From Tremella fuciformis (taxonomy: Eukaryota; Basidiomycota; Tremellomycetes; Tremellales; Tremellaceae): a DNA stretch of 64,000 nucleotides. The stretch spans positions 1,614,501-1,678,500 of the forward strand of contig CP136495.1 in the NCBI GenBank assembly GCA_032768795.1, written 5' to 3'. The number at the start of each line of letters is the position of its first letter. The stretch's first letter is position 1. Shown here one piece after another: positions 32,330-45,438 of the stretch. Made by a program: the position numbers and the translations under genes. The notes under the pieces are model-generated. The model saw only the letters and a program-made list of their open reading frames with translations, had not been told where the DNA came from and made no database searches.

Positions 32330-33032
32330 CTAAGAGCGTCGGATACGCTTCGAATCAGCTGCATCGTCGTCCAGACGTTCGCGCTTGTCGAGCTTGTAGG
32401 TTTGAGCGAGCTTGAGCACGGTCTATCTGTGTGAGCTGTGTCTGCCCCCGAGTCGAGAGCGGTGTCCCACTTCGTCAATCTCCTTGTCCACACGCAGGTG
32501 GTCTTGCGCCGTCGCTGATGACATCAACAAGTGCCCCTGAAATCAGTCACTCCCCTCTTCGGGGCTGGAAATGATCAGACCGCTTCTTTGGCGTATTGAC
32601 CCTGCTTGCGCAGCGTCTCGGCGGTCATGACCCTCTTGTCCGGTCCCACCCCTTCAGCGCCCGTCTCTTCCACCTCTATCACTTCTAGCTGCGAAACCAA
32701 GTACAGGCCCACGAGGCCTCGCTCGTCAGCCACATCAGATTTTCGCTCTTCGACCATCCCTCACGAGCATAGTGTTTGGGATCTGCGCTCCGGGAGAGCT
32801 CCTTTGGGAAGACCTCTTGCAGGAATTGGGCGAAGCCGACAACGTAGGCAGAGAGCGCTGCGCGCTCTGCCGACGTACCGGGAGGGACCGCGGTGAGAAG
32901 CCTGACGAATGCTGCTTGGCCCTCGATTCCGCCGGACGCCTCGAGTTTTTCCTCTCTCGTCTGGGGAAGAGGTCGACCGATGGCCCGGTGCGCAATGGCT
33001 TCTAGATCCCTCAGATCGTATTTGGGAGGCAT
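32330..33032 (-). CDS. Small conserved-looking orphan protein
   Basis: Four exons (32765-33032, 32581-32717, 32471-32536, 32330-32422) give 187 aa with all phases consistent. Blocks include YDLRDLEAIAHRAIGRPLP, SAYVVGFAQFLQEVFPKEL, RLVGLYLVSQLEVIEVEE and KLAQTYKLDKRERLDDD; the C-terminus is basic (KRIRRS). It looks mostly alpha-helical and soluble. Without the third intron (gtctga donor, tttcag acceptor) a stop falls directly after KEAV; splicing adds a charged helical tail, which I prefer. No family recognised. It lies 235 bp upstream of the retrotransposon-disrupted gene, on the same strand. Confidence 0.68.
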
Positions 33033-33526
33033 TCTCAGCTAGTGGTGATGAGACAGGATTGCCTTCCATGCAAGTCAGTGGTGTTCCCCACCGATCCAGT
33101 CAGCTTGCCACCAGGGCGCAACCTATCGCCTGAGTTGTGCATGAGCATGCGTGAGGAAATCTTTTTGCACCTTGAATAGTTTTGGGCGCAAAGATGAATC
33201 CGTGATGAAGGAGCAAGTGAGTGAGTGATGCTTATTGTTGTCGACAAGAAATATGAAACCACTTCACTTCACAATCCAATCGCCTTCATCAGCTCGCACT
33301 TCACATGTCAATCGCTCATCATGTCAACGTCCAATCCATATCCTTCACTGGCCAATCGCTCATCCCTTCACCGGCCAATTCACCTCACGGTCGCTGAAGC
33401 TGGAAAGAGATATAAGCTGAGCTTACTGACGATGGGAGAACCTCACCAATCATCTGATCCGCTGGCCTCACTCGACACACACAACGCCAAACCTAGAGCC
33501 AAAACCAGACCAGCAGATCGCTCATC
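33033..33526. promoter_or_regulatory. Divergent intergenic region with repeated CCAAT-like boxes
   Basis: 494 bp. The half next to the + strand gene carries several ccaatc/gccaat copies (about 33272, 33350 and 33375) and a TATA-like tataag near 33411. CCAAT-binding regulation is possible. Confidence 0.4.
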
Positions 33527-34156
33527 ATGTACGCCAACCCGCGCCAGGCCCCTCTGCCTCCTTCGCCCTCGCCTTCCGCCACTTCGTTTCTGCGTACCCG
33601 CTCTGCACCTTGCGACACCCGCCTGCCTCCCTCGCACCCATTCGCGACCTACTACGCCCCCCCGCCGCGCATCACCTCCCTGCCCAATAACTCGACGTCG
33701 TCGTTCGAGTCGGCTCACCCGGCAAAATCCTCGCCTGCCTCCTCGAGCAAGTCTTCGACTTCCCGCCGCTCGCAGCCCACGGCTGCCCTTGCCGCGCCAC
33801 TCGCCCCGAAGCGCCCGCAAGACTTGGGTCACTACTCTTTCCCCTCTTCGCAGCCTCGACCGACGTTGTCCCCCTCGCGATCCGTCGCCGACCTGTCCAT
33901 CTGGACTCGCAACACCCCTCGCGAGCTCGGCATCCTCGATGCTCCTCGCCCGCAAGAGAACCTCATCCACGACCTCGAGCTCATCGCCGGCAAAAAGCTG
34001 CGATTCCCCTTGCTGAGCAAACTTCGGGGCGAGAAGAAACAAAAGGAGAAGAGGCGGGATGTCGCGAAGCTTCACAAAGAGCGCGTGCTGAGCTATGACG
34101 AGGAGTTCTTCTTCACTGCGGATATGGGCAAGGAGCGCAAGTACGAGTGGATATGA
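33527..34156 (+). CDS. Ser/Pro-rich orphan with a basic C-terminus
   Basis: Single exon, 209 aa. The first ~130 residues are Ser/Pro-rich and probably disordered (SSKSSTSRRS, PSRSVADLS). A more structured C-terminal part follows: NLIHDLELIAGKKLRFPLLS, then a Lys/Arg cluster (KLRGEKKQKEKRRDVAKL) and EEFFFTADMGKERKYEW. The cluster could be a nuclear localisation signal. No family recognised. Unlike nearly every neighbour it has no intron. Confidence 0.62.
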   Translation: MYANPRQAPLPPSPSPSATSFLRTRSAPCDTRLPPSHPFATYYAPPPRITSLPNNSTSSFESAHPAKSSPASSSKSSTSRRSQPTAALAAPLAPKRPQDLGHYSFPSSQPRPTLSPSRSVADLSIWTRNTPRELGILDAPRPQENLIHDLELIAGKKLRFPLLSKLRGEKKQKEKRRDVAKLHKERVLSYDEEFFFTADMGKERKYEWI

Positions 34157-34407
34157 TTGTAGCGCATGCTTTTTGGGCTTTTGTAGTGACGACGATATGC
34201 AGTACTCGAGTATTGTTTCTGATGGTTGCTCATTGGTCGATCGATGGGTGCCACACGGCGGAAAACGCCGCCCAATCCCTTCCAACCCCCCGCCCCGCCA
34301 TTGGGCAACCTAAGGTCATCACCATACCACCTCTGTCTTCTGCATACTAGCATCGACGCAGCTGTACACTAGATCGACAGGGCGAGGAGCGTAGACCTAG
34401 CCTCAAG

Positions 34408-36809
34408 ATGATGTCTCGATACGCGGCAGGTCGGGCGTTGCGGTCGTCCAGGGTGGCATCGAGTGAGTAAACCATCCTCGAGCCCCGATCTGAGGCGGCA
34501 AGCATAGTCGCTCATGTACAGGCTCGAGACTGTTCTCCTCGTCAATACCGAGAAGAGCAGACATCACACTGACAGTCGACGGCAAGGAGGTCACCGTTCC
34601 GCAAGGCGAGTAGTTGACTGGAACAAGGAGGACCAGGCTAATTCGCAGGGACGGCTCTCATCCAGGCGTGCGAGGCAGCAGGAGCAACAGTACCGCGGTT
34701 CTGTTACCATGACCGTCTAGCCATCGCAGGAAACTGTCGAATGTGCTTGGTCGAGGTGCGTCCATTTCTATTCCGAGTTCTTGTCTGACATCAAGGTCGA
34801 GCGCTCCCCCAAACCCGTCGCATCCTGTGCCATGCCCGCCATGCCCGGCTCAAAAGTCTTCACCAACACTCCCCTCGTACACAAAGCCCGCGAAGGCGTC
34901 ATGGAATTCCTACTAGCGAACCACCCACTTGACTGCCCGATCTGCGACCAAGGTGGCGAATGCGATCTGCAAGATCAGTCAATGCGGTACGGCTCGGATC
35001 GGACACGATTCCACGAGATCACTGGCAAGCGGGCCGTGGAGAACAAAGATCTCGGACCGATCGTCAAGACGTCGATGAACAGGTGTATCCAGTGCACACG
35101 ATGTGTGCGATTTGCCAATGACGTGGCGGGTGTCGAGGAGCTCGGAACGACCGGACGAGGAAACGACCTTCAGATCGGCATGTATATTGAAAAGACCATG
35201 GACAGTGAGATGTCGGGCAACATCATCGACCTCTGCCCCGTTGGTGCTCTCACGAGCAAGCCCTATGCCTTCCAGGCCCGACCGTGGGAGTTGAAGAAGA
35301 CGGAGAGTGTGGATGTGCTCGATGCAGTCGGCAGCAACATCCGGGTAGACTCGCGCAGCGTGCAGGTGATGCGGATCCAGCCGAAACTGAACGACGAGGT
35401 CAACGAGGAGTGGATCAACGACAAGACTCGGTATGCCTACGACGGCCTCAAGTACCAACGTTTGACAACCCCACTTGTTCGTGAGGGTGACCGATTCGTC
35501 CCGGCAAGCTGGGAGCAGGCCATGGAGACCATCCGACATGGCTTGATCAACAGTGGCGCCAAGGGCGACGAGATCAAGGCGATCGCAGGTCACCTGGCGG
35601 ACACCGAGGCATTGACGGCGCTGAAGGACCTTGCCAACAAGCTTGGCTCGGAGAACCTTTCATTGGACCAGACCCTCGGTGACGCGCCTCCCGCTCACGG
35701 CATCGACATTCGCTCAAACTACCTCTTCAACACCGGCATCGAGAACACAGACGACGCCGACGCCGTCCTGCTCATCGGCACCAACCCCCGCCACGAAGCC
35801 GCCATCATCAACACCCGTTTCCGCAAATCCTTCCTCCAGCGTGGCGCCAACTTTGCCGTCATCGGCGAAAACTTCCCCTCCACCTTCGAGTACGAGCACC
35901 TTGGCACATCGCCGAAAGACGTCGAGTCATTCTTGAGCAAACCTGGAAACAGCACATTTGCCAAGATCTGGAAGCAGGCCAAGCGGCCATTGATCATCGT
36001 CGGCAGTGCAGTGATGGAACGACAGGATGGCGCGGCTGTGCTCAAGGCAGTCAGCAAGCACGTTTTGGACAACGCCAGCTCGTTCCTCACACCCGAGTGG
36101 AACGGTTTCTCCACCCTCCAACGCGTATGTCTTTCCCATTCTCGCCGACTTGGCTAACTTCTAGGCCGCATCCCGGGCCGCTGCATACGACCTCGGCTTC
36201 ACACCCTCCCCCTCCTCTTCCTCTGTCAAACCCAAATTCGTCTACCTCCTCAACGCCGACGAGATCGACCCCTCTGCCATCCCCGAAAACGCCTTTGTGG
36301 TGTACCAAGGCCACCACGGTGACCTCGGCGCCCAGTTCGCCGACGTCTGCCTGCCCGCCGCGGCGTACACCGAAAAGTCCGCTACGTGGATCAACACTGA
36401 AGGCCGCTCGCAACTCGGCCGCACCGCCGTCCCACCGCCCGGCGCATCGCGGGAAGACTGGAAGATCATCCGCGCCCTTTCCGAGGTCATCGGCCAGCCT
36501 CTGCCGTATGACGACGTCCTCACGCTCCGCGATAGAATGTGGGACATCTCCCCGACCCTGGTGCGCTACGACGAGCGCGAGATCCCTTCACCCGAAATCC
36601 TCAAAGTCGGCCTGACGCAATTGGCCAACGCCAAGACGGCCGCGGCTACAGCGACACCGTTCAAAAAGCCCATCAAGGACTTTTACAGGACCGACCCCAT
36701 CTCCCGCGCCTCGGTCACCATGGCTGCGTGCAGCAAGGCGTTCACCCAAAAGGACTATGTGCCGGCGCAGACCACCGAGAGCGGGACGGCCCAGGCGTCG
36801 TATGCCTAG
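34408..36809 (+). CDS. NDUFS1: NADH:ubiquinone oxidoreductase 75-kDa subunit (complex I, NDUFS1)
   Basis: Iron-sulphur subunit of the peripheral arm of complex I. Five exons (34408-34462, 34522-34605, 34649-34755, 34796-36124, 36165-36809) give 739 aa, close to the family's ~730-745. The N-terminus is a mitochondrial presequence ([15 protein letters not shown], then [12 protein letters not shown]). 2Fe-2S ligands lie in [16 protein letters not shown]; the His-ligated cluster in [17 protein letters not shown]; a 4Fe-4S cluster in CIQCTRC with a later DLCPVGAL. The molybdopterin-type domain without catalytic role follows. The second intron begins with GC (gcgagt), required to join CAA-G to GG-ACG and give [12 protein letters not shown]. 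Confidence 0.96.
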
Positions 36810-37010
36810 ACTGTGGGGTCGTGGCTGCATCCATCATCAGGTACTGAGTAGACTTGTACATCTAGCGTTCTTGGCAAGCATGCATGTTGGCTTGGACCAT
36901 CGTGCTTTGTTTATACGGGTACAAATAGCGTAGCTCAGCATACTTTACAACAGTGTCCAGCGTGGTTCTATCGGTACAATAAGATCGTGATCCAGCAGAT
37001 GAGAGTGGGA

Positions 37011-40000
37011 CTAAACTTCTCTGCCGAGCGGCAGGGGCGAGGGTGTTCTGTTCCACCGCGCCGCGCTCCCATGCACGTCGGCCGTCCGGCGCATCATGAC
37101 AGGGGTGCTTTGCTGACTATGGCTGATCCCCTCGTGGCCCGACCCGAGAGTGGCCGTACTCGCCTCGGTCGAGAAGGTCGTGGTGAAACTCTGGTCCGCG
37201 TCGTCCAGGGCGAACGAATCTCCGGGCGCATCCGCGTCCATGTCGAAGCTGCTCGACGTGCTTGCTTTTGCGCGATGCTTGGTCTGACCGAGGATGGGGG
37301 CGTCGCGCGAGTCAAAGTACGTCCCTCCGGCTTGGCCGGCGGAGGAGGGGTGGAAGGCGATGATGCCGTCAGTGGGGGTCGGCAGGTCCGGGTCGACAGA
37401 CGCGTCCGCCTCGCCCTCGCCTGTCTCCTCTTCGACGGGGTCGTAGTCTGTCGAAGAGAGGTCCGTGGTGGAGGACGTGAATGCGTCTGAAGGGTTGTGA
37501 CGATGCCTAGAGCGCGCCTGACCAGGTCGAGCACCGTATGCGGGCAGAGACATCGGGTGGATCTCCGACAAGGGAGACGTGATCGACTGATTCCGCCCAC
37601 GCTGAAGGTCAGTAACTACCTCAGAGGTAAATACGGCCGAACTCACCGCCATGGTCATGCGGAGTCGGCGGTCGCTCATGTCGCTGCCCATGGGCCGGTG
37701 GCCCTGCCTGCGATCCCGCTTCGGACTGAGTCCATCGCCGAGGAACGCCGAGCCAGGCATAGGCCCCTCGAGTCCATCGTCAAAGAACTGATTCAGACTG
37801 TGCAGAGCGCCGACGAGATCGCCCAGATCATTCTCACTGCCATGCACGTCCTGCAGAGGCGGACTCGGCAGTCCCAGCGAGATCTGACTCGGGTTGAAGC
37901 GCACGTCGGTGAATTGCACGACAGAGAAGTGCGCCGAGGCGGCACGCGTCTCGACTGCACATGTATTGAAGACCGCCGTGACGTTCTCCCGCGTGAGGGC
38001 AGAGAGATCTTTGGCGTGCGGGACCGACCACCCCGACGGCGAGATCGGTCCAAAGATGGTCCCTTCGCCTCGAGCATCGGCGGGAATGGCTGAATCAGGA
38101 GGCGCAGCGACGGCAGGCAGGTCGAGCACGTCGAGGGCTTGTGCCGACAGATTTGTCGAGACTAGCCTTAGAAGCGGCTGAAGCAGCTCTCCACCATGAG
38201 CTGCGAGGGGTCCACGGGTGTCCGGGAACTGCAGGACCAGTTTGAGCACTTGCATGCTCTTCTCCCTCATCCACTCGCTGTCGTTCAGCACAAAGCCAAG
38301 GAGAACGGTGAGGATCTCCAAGGCATGTGTCGGCATAAAGTCGCGAAGCAGAGAACACGCTTGACGAATGAAATCGTCTTTCGCTCTGAAACGCGCTTTG
38401 GCAAAACTCGTCAAGAGGCGCGAAAATGACGCGTTATCTTGCGTATCCGCCATTGCAGCGAGATCAAGCGCCATGCCCGCCAATTCGTCGTTTGGCTCGC
38501 CCACATCCAGAGAGTGAAGCATCCACGGCAATGCCGCGATAAAGCCATGAAGCAGACGGTCGGCGGGCGGATCGATGAGCTCGTCCGTCGAGGCAGAGGC
38601 CAACCGCCGGATCAGGTCGAACGTCATGAGCGCCGTCTTGCTGGAACGGAGGCCGACAAGGAGAAGTGACTGCAAGTGCGGCTCGGGTCCTACCCATTCG
38701 GCTGGGCGGTATGACAGGAGATGCTGAACGACAGCCGGATCGGACAGATTGGTCTTGTCCAATACGTGCGACAGCAATTCGATGACCTCGAGAAACTCGT
38801 CCTCGAACGGAGTAGTAAGGCAAGCCATTGCCGACCAAAAGATTTGCGGATGACTCGAGATCTCCGACGTGGATGTTGTCTGCGTGATTGCCGCGAATGT
38901 TCGCAACACTTCCCGGTTGAAGCTCTGTATCTCTGGCGAAGCCGAAGCAATTGTGCTTGACAATCTGGCCAAGGTATCCGACAGCATTCGTGCGGATATT
39001 TTTGGCGACAATATCCGGAAGACTTGAAAAGATCGGCAGGCGAGGAGGCGAATCGGACACGAAGTGGCCCATACGAGCGCCGTTTCACCCCACTGTTGTC
39101 TCAATCGAGGTTGCATGGGAAGAAGGATACCAAGGATCTTGAGAATCAAGCCGGTCATCTTGGCGGGCGCCATGAACGCCTGATCTTGACCAGTCGGATC
39201 ATCTGACCTCCAGAAATTAGCCTGACCCTGTCTGGCCAAGGCTGTAAGCTTCGCCTCGGCAGCGGTCCAAGTAGCTAGAGTATCCTGGGCAGGTATCGCG
39301 ACAGTATCGGTGATCCACGTTCGCATTACTTGGAACAACAAGACTTGGCACTGATCTCGGATGATCGGTGATGGGCTATCGCAATGGACAAGGGCAACAT
39401 GTAGTAGCGTGCAAAGCTGTTTGACCATATGCGGTTCGGCATGTCGCGCAGGTAAGAGCTCGCCAGCGAACAGCAATGCCAGTTGACCAGTCGAGAAAGG
39501 CTGCGATCTCGCCGATGGAGCAGCGATGAGCGAATCGAGATTGACCAAGCTGCTGCCGGGACTGGGAGGGACCTCGCCTTCCGTAATCGAGGCCATGGCT
39601 GAGGGCTCAACAAAGGCGGAAATCTCTTCAAAGATGGTCTCGCTGGCAGCACTCTGCGCCAGACAGGCAATGACTTTTTGCGCATAGGCGACAAAATCGG
39701 GTGACCGCCTCTTGCCGCCCTGTTCGAACAGATACTTTACAAGCGCTGTCGTATTGGCGGACTCTTCCGACCCGGCGAATGAGACCAGAATCTCTCGTAT
39801 ATCGTCGAGGTGATCGTCACTGAAGCGGATAGCGAGATACATCAAGTTTGACAAAGCCTGATGTTCTTTGACTTCTTGCTTTGCCGAGGGCTCTTGTGCG
39901 GCTTGGCCCAGGTGGAGCACTTCGAGCCAAGAAGAAAGTATGCCGAGAGTAGCTTGTCGTCGGGGCGCTTCAAGCTGACTCAAGCGGTTGGTGCATTCGG

Positions 40001-43000
40001 CTAGGAACGGCAATGCTTCGTCGGCGTACGCATGGGCCAGCCTTGCGGACACCTCTTTCTGCGCTTCTCGATAGACATTAGGGGCGCTTGAGCCTGTCGC
40101 AGAGAGGAGGTGCGATACTGCAAGGCGAGCGTCGTCGTCCGGGCACAAGGACATGCAAAGCTGGAATGCGCGTTGCCGGACATCAGGAACCGGATGGCCC
40201 AACTTTGATAGAGCCAGGCAGGCTGTCTGATGTATGGGCAATTCGACAAAACCGTCGACGAGGATATCCGCCAAGACGCCAAAGAAGGACGATGCGAGGC
40301 TAAACTGCTCCCCTTCCCCGAATGACTGATGCAAGACTTCGTCCAGAAGGCGCTCGCAGGACCAATTGTATCGGAGCAGGGCATGAAGAGCTTTCCTAGT
40401 CAGTCAGCTACTGCAATCAATGCCCGTGGAAGACTGACCGTCCAGTCTCGTGATGCGAAGACGAAGACGACGAGAACATGCCTCGGATCCATCTCAGCAC
40501 AGCCAAAGGCTCCACTGAGCTCTCACTCGCTTGTTGTTCAGGCGAAGCTTCATCGGTGGTAATGAGCTGGCCCAGACACAAACCCGCCATCGCTTCTGCC
40601 GCTGCCGCACTGAGCAATTTCGTCTTCGCCTGTAGGTCATCGAGGTACTGCGCTCTGTCCCGCTCTCCCCGGTAGCTTTCAGCTGCTGCCTGCAACGTTT
40701 GAGACTCTCGTGCCTTTGCCACATCAGGACGCCGTCCCACATGACACCACTCGTAGCAGAGTTTGAAGATAGCGCCACGCATCTCAGTGCCGAGAAAGCG
40801 GTCTGATCCTTCCAACTTTCCGAGGGCTTTGGTGAGATTCTCCACCACCACACAGAAAGATCGGCGAAGAGATTGAAGTTCGTAATCTGCCTTTACCGAG
40901 GGATCGGACAGAAGGGCCTGAGTGACCTTGATGAAGCCAATCATCGAAGAGAGATTGGCGTGATGGGAGGACGACCGGGAGTCAAGGATAAGAGGGGAGA
41001 TCAAGCGAAAGACGAGAGCGACGGCCGACCATACAGGTCCGTTAGTCGTCCGTCGAGTTGTTTCTCGCCCGGTCGAGCTGGACTTGTTGCCGTCGCCTAG
41101 GCGTCGCACCACACCCAGCAGAATCTCTGAAAGAGGACGGAGAAGGGTCTGGCCTATGGAACCCAAAGCGTACACCGCGGCATCTTTGAAGCGGGGATCC
41201 TCCCAGGAGAGCAACGAGGTGAGATAGTGGAAGAGGGCGGGTGAGCCAATGGTGTCGGGCGTAAGAATGATTGCCTCTTTCGTTCGCTGGACAGGCGGCG
41301 TCGCTGGGATGGAGTTGGCCGGGGCCATCGTAACTGTCAAAACACACAAGAGAGCGCGCCAAGTATCCGCCAATGCCGTAGTATCTGCCGTTGTTCTGCC
41401 CGGAGTCTGGGCTGCTGCTCGAAGGCCAATAGTTGCTCGCCCAGCAATAAGACTGCCTGTAGCGGCTATGTGTCCTTGCAGTCGAAGTGTGACTTGCGTC
41501 ACGATGTTACGAAGCTCCTTGATGGGAGAAGAGAGAACTTGAGAGAGTCTCGTCACGACATGTGGCAAAAGTGCCAGCCACAGAAGTCCATCCTTCGGAT
41601 GATCACTCTCAGCCACGCGCAAAAGGAGTTTGCTGCGATCGGGCGCGCTGAGGATGTCCAGCCTATGTCGATCGCTCGAGGTGCACCAGGGCAGGCTACG
41701 CATGGCGGTAATCTCCGTTTCATCGCATGTGCGGTCCAACGCTTCGATGACACGGCCTATGTCCGCTCTGTCCGGGATGAGCCGGCTGTACCGGAACGCC
41801 GCGGAGGGACGACGATGGCTACTCTCAAGATCTCTGGCTGCTGAGAGGATCTGAATCGCCAGCTTGCGAAGGGGAAGGCTCGTTAGACACAATAAGAAAA
41901 GCGCCGAGCCTTCAATCTTGTCGGCCATGCCGGGATGCACAAGGGTCTGCGGATCTTCGTGGTCTTGAGCTGCCGCAGAGCGCTGGTGCTGGACAAGCAG
42001 CTGCAAGAGATCGAGATACAATTTGGCGATCCGTTCGAATTGAGATTCAAGTAGACGAGATCCGATGAACGTATCGCGGAACACATGTCGGGTTTCGAAA
42101 GTAAACTCGCGAAATGTGTTCAAGAGCAAAACGCATCGATCGGGATGTGTGGCGACACGCCTCATGGCCCCAGCGGCGGCCTCACACACAAACGGTTCTG
42201 CTGAATATGTAGCTCGGCAAAGAACATTGGCGACGGGACCAAAGTCGACATCGGCTGGTAGACATCGAGGTAAACTGTCCAACACGGCGGCTAGGAGGCG
42301 CAAGCACTGCTCGAAGCGCGCAGGGTACGCCGCATGGATGTCGCCATGCTTCCGAGTGATACTGGACGAAGTCGGCTCGGATATACTATTGGAGGCATGA
42401 GCGGAAAGCATCACGGAATCGTTCGAGAGCAGCAGCTGACTGCATTGTCGATCCGTCTGATGGAGCAAGTCGAGCAATAACGGCGAGCATTTCGACAGAA
42501 AGCTGGCTACTTCGCCGGTCTGTAACGTGTCGTCGGACAGAATATCACCGCAGTAATCGAAGTTGCCTCCAATCTCGAACACGCCAAAGTCACACGAGGA
42601 CGGCCATTTGGACGGTTGCTCCAGCTCCATAGCTCGGAGCGTGAGCAGTGAAGCCCGGATCAGAGCCGTCGCCCGATCGGCGGATTGAAAGTCGCTAGAA
42701 TCCGCGCCGCGAGGACGAGCTGCATCGCGTAAGAATTCGCTGACGAACTCCTCGCCATAGTCGAGTTGGCGCATCATGATGTAATGCAAGATGGCGACGA
42801 AGGGTTCTAGCGGGATGTCGGACGGGTAGAGAGGACCGCTGGCACTGAAGAAGACGCGCAAGAGATGATCAAGCCGTTTCCGCATCGATGTGGAACTCTC
42901 GCTACATCGGTTAAGGTAAATCCATAAAAGGCGGGTGAACGAGTTCATGGCTATCGTCCGTGTTGAGCGATCCTACAGCTCAGCCTGATCGTCTGAATGA

Positions 43001-44973
43001 TGGCTCACCTTGAGCTTGGTGGTAATGCTATCCACGCATGGCTGCCAATTCTGCATAATGACCTCCCGCGGTGAGACACCTAGAGCGACAATGATGAGGG
43101 GAAATGCCGATGCCCAGTAACGCGGTTTTGCAGCCATGAGGTATGCTCGTTGCAGAATGAGAGCGATCGCTTTCGCCCACATTGGATAGTTGACCTCGGC
43201 TGTCGCGGTCTCAATGGCGGGGTGTAAGAGGTGTGTGAATGCTTCGGCGTACGCCACTTTGAGGGTCTGTCCATGTGCATTGGCGAAAAAGCTGGCCAGG
43301 TTTTGCAGCAACTCTGACGACGCCTCAAGCTCTTCCTCGGGGTAGACTCGGATTTTGAGGCAACGCATGCCATGCAGTAAATGCTCAATGCGAGCATCAG
43401 CGTCTTTCAGAGTGGGCTGAGACGCGTAGCGTGATATTTCTTGCAGGAAACGATGACTGATCGTCAGGAATCTATGATCAGCGTCAGATGTCCAGACAGA
43501 AGCGAGATTGTACCTAGACTGTGACAACTCTCCAAGCAGCTCGACCTGCAGTTGCGACACCGCTTTGCGATGCGGATGTGACGATTCTTCCAACTTCTCA
43601 AGCCGATAAGAGTTGAAAGCATTCAACTCGAGATTGTTGCCCAGCTCCTCCCCAAGTGCCTCTCGGGGACACGATTTGACCAGGGCGATGAGACATCGAT
43701 TCAGCACAATGCGAGCTGCGGAGGATTTGCGGTTGCCGAGAATAGCTGCAGCATCTTCCACTCGCATGTGCAATCCGAGGGACCGGTCGAGGTGCGCACG
43801 GACTTCGGAAGCGCCTATGCCCTCGCAGTGGCCCTTACACCACATTCCCAAGGAGTCAACAACTCGCCGTGAGTTCCGCCGGCCACACTGGGCGAGACTG
43901 GCAATCAGGCCGTCAAAGGCGTCGTCTACACCTTGATCAAGGTAGGCCATTAGAGAAGGAGTGGTGTTGAGGGGCCGGGCACATATGCGTGACACCTTGG
44001 CGTCGGCTGCTTGCTTGAAGTCTCGGAAAACGGCGCGTAGAGCTTCGTCCGCAGGCGTTCGGGCTGTTGACTCCAGAAAGTCGTCCCCACCGATACTCCC
44101 ACGGCGCAGGCCAGCACCGAGAAGACTTCCTGCATCACTACCTTGCCGACCCATTCGGGACGGTGTAGCTCGCATCGGAATCGGCGGCAGCGCTGGGAGG
44201 GGGACATCTTCGGCTCGAAAATTGGATGAACCGTTAGATGCGACGGATCGCCCACCATGGGAGCGCTGCGAAGATACAGATTGTTTGCGGTCATAGTGAT
44301 GCCCTGCTGGCGAGGATGTAGAGGGTAGTCTACCCTTGGAGGACCCTGGCCGATGCATTCCAGCAGGCGATTGCGGGGAGTCAAGCTTGGAGAACGGGTT
44401 TCTCAAGGCGGGATAACCCGGAGTGCCGAATGACTTGGCATCAAACGTAGGTACAGGAGGGACGTTTGCGGTCGAGCTGTTCGACGAGCCAATCTTGAAA
44501 GCATTCCTGAGCGAAGCCATGGATCCTTTGCGAGGAGCGAGGAAGGGCGCATTCGAGCTGATGGAGGTGCCGGCGCCGACCAGCGACGAGGACGAGCCGT
44601 TGCTGAACTTGCCCAGCTTTGGCCGGTCATTGCGTTCCAACTCATAGCTGAACCCCTGCGGAGTCGCGCCCGTTCCCGAGAAACTTGCTGATACTTTGGG
44701 CAGGGTCGGTCTGGCCGGAGTCGATGTGACTGAGGGAGTCCTGCCGCCAAAGTAAGGGGTCTCTATGGAAGGGCGGGAGTGATGGGAGTGAAGATCCACA
44801 TCTGATCCTGCGGGCGAGGAGGACTGTCCAAACCCGCCGCGAGAGAAGGAAGGTGGGACATAGTCGTCAAAGTCGTCCAAATCTTGTCCGCCGTCAGCTC
44901 AAGGACAGAGGGGACAAAAGGTATCAAAGAGCTCACCTGGTATCACGATCTCCTCTGTGCCGCCAGCGGCCAT
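37011..44973 (-). CDS. PAG1: Cell-morphogenesis scaffold PAG1/Tao3/Mor2 (Furry family)
   Basis: Very large HEAT/ARM-like scaffold of the RAM/MOR kinase network (Cbk1/Orb6-Mob2), needed for polarised growth and septation. Exons 44937-44973, 43009-44882, 40439-42972 and 37011-40395, the last probably split by a further intron at 37602-37646, give about 2,600 aa. The N-terminus is Ser-rich and disordered. The Furry N-domain covers VELLGELSQSRYNL, CLKIRVYPEEELE and NYPMWAKAIALILQRAYL. Later blocks include FTRLLWIYLNRC, ALLRYNWSCERLLDEVLHQS and VLADILVDGFVELP. The C-terminus is Ser/Asp-rich. Size fits (yeast Tao3 2,376 aa). Confidence 0.92.
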
Positions 44974-45438
44974 GTTGGATGGTCGTTTCTGCCAGTCTGC
45001 AAAGCCTGAGCCTCTATGAATCTATACTTGTCATTATGAAGAGGTTGCAATACTGGGTTTAGGGTTGCCCACTCCATAAAGACAAAGACAAAGTCGCGTT
45101 CCTGCGGTGAGCGGTGATCTCCGCTAAAGCCACGTGATCTCGGAAGTGCCACACATCCCTCCACCCAAACCCCGCGCGACGACTGACGCAATGCTCCCCG
45201 CTCCTCCAACCACCCGATCCTCATCTCACCCTCTCTCTCTTCTCTCAATAGCATCCCCCTCTCTTTGACAGAACAGCACTCAAAAAGACAGCGTGAGTAG
45301 CTGACACAGGCCAATATGCAGGGCCGCATCTGCTACAGGCTGAACTTACCAGTCTTTCGCTGTTGCTTGGACTCTCGCTTCCCCTCACTCTACCTGTGCA
45401 CCGCATCTCCACGTCACTCAACCCCTCCTTGTCAATAA
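44974..45438. promoter_or_regulatory. Divergent promoter region between PAG1 and cyclophilin
   Basis: 465 bp containing a palindromic E-box cacgtg (near 45132) within gccacgtgatc. The cyclophilin side is C/T-rich. No gene seen. Confidence 0.4.

Noticed and set aside
32330..32524. A separate 48-aa gene on the minus strand
   Set aside because: A 44-nt intron with good signals joins it in phase to the upstream exons, making one 187-aa protein.
36087..36413. Minus-strand open frames across NDUFS1
   Set aside because: These are GC-rich antisense shadows of a strongly conserved coding region.
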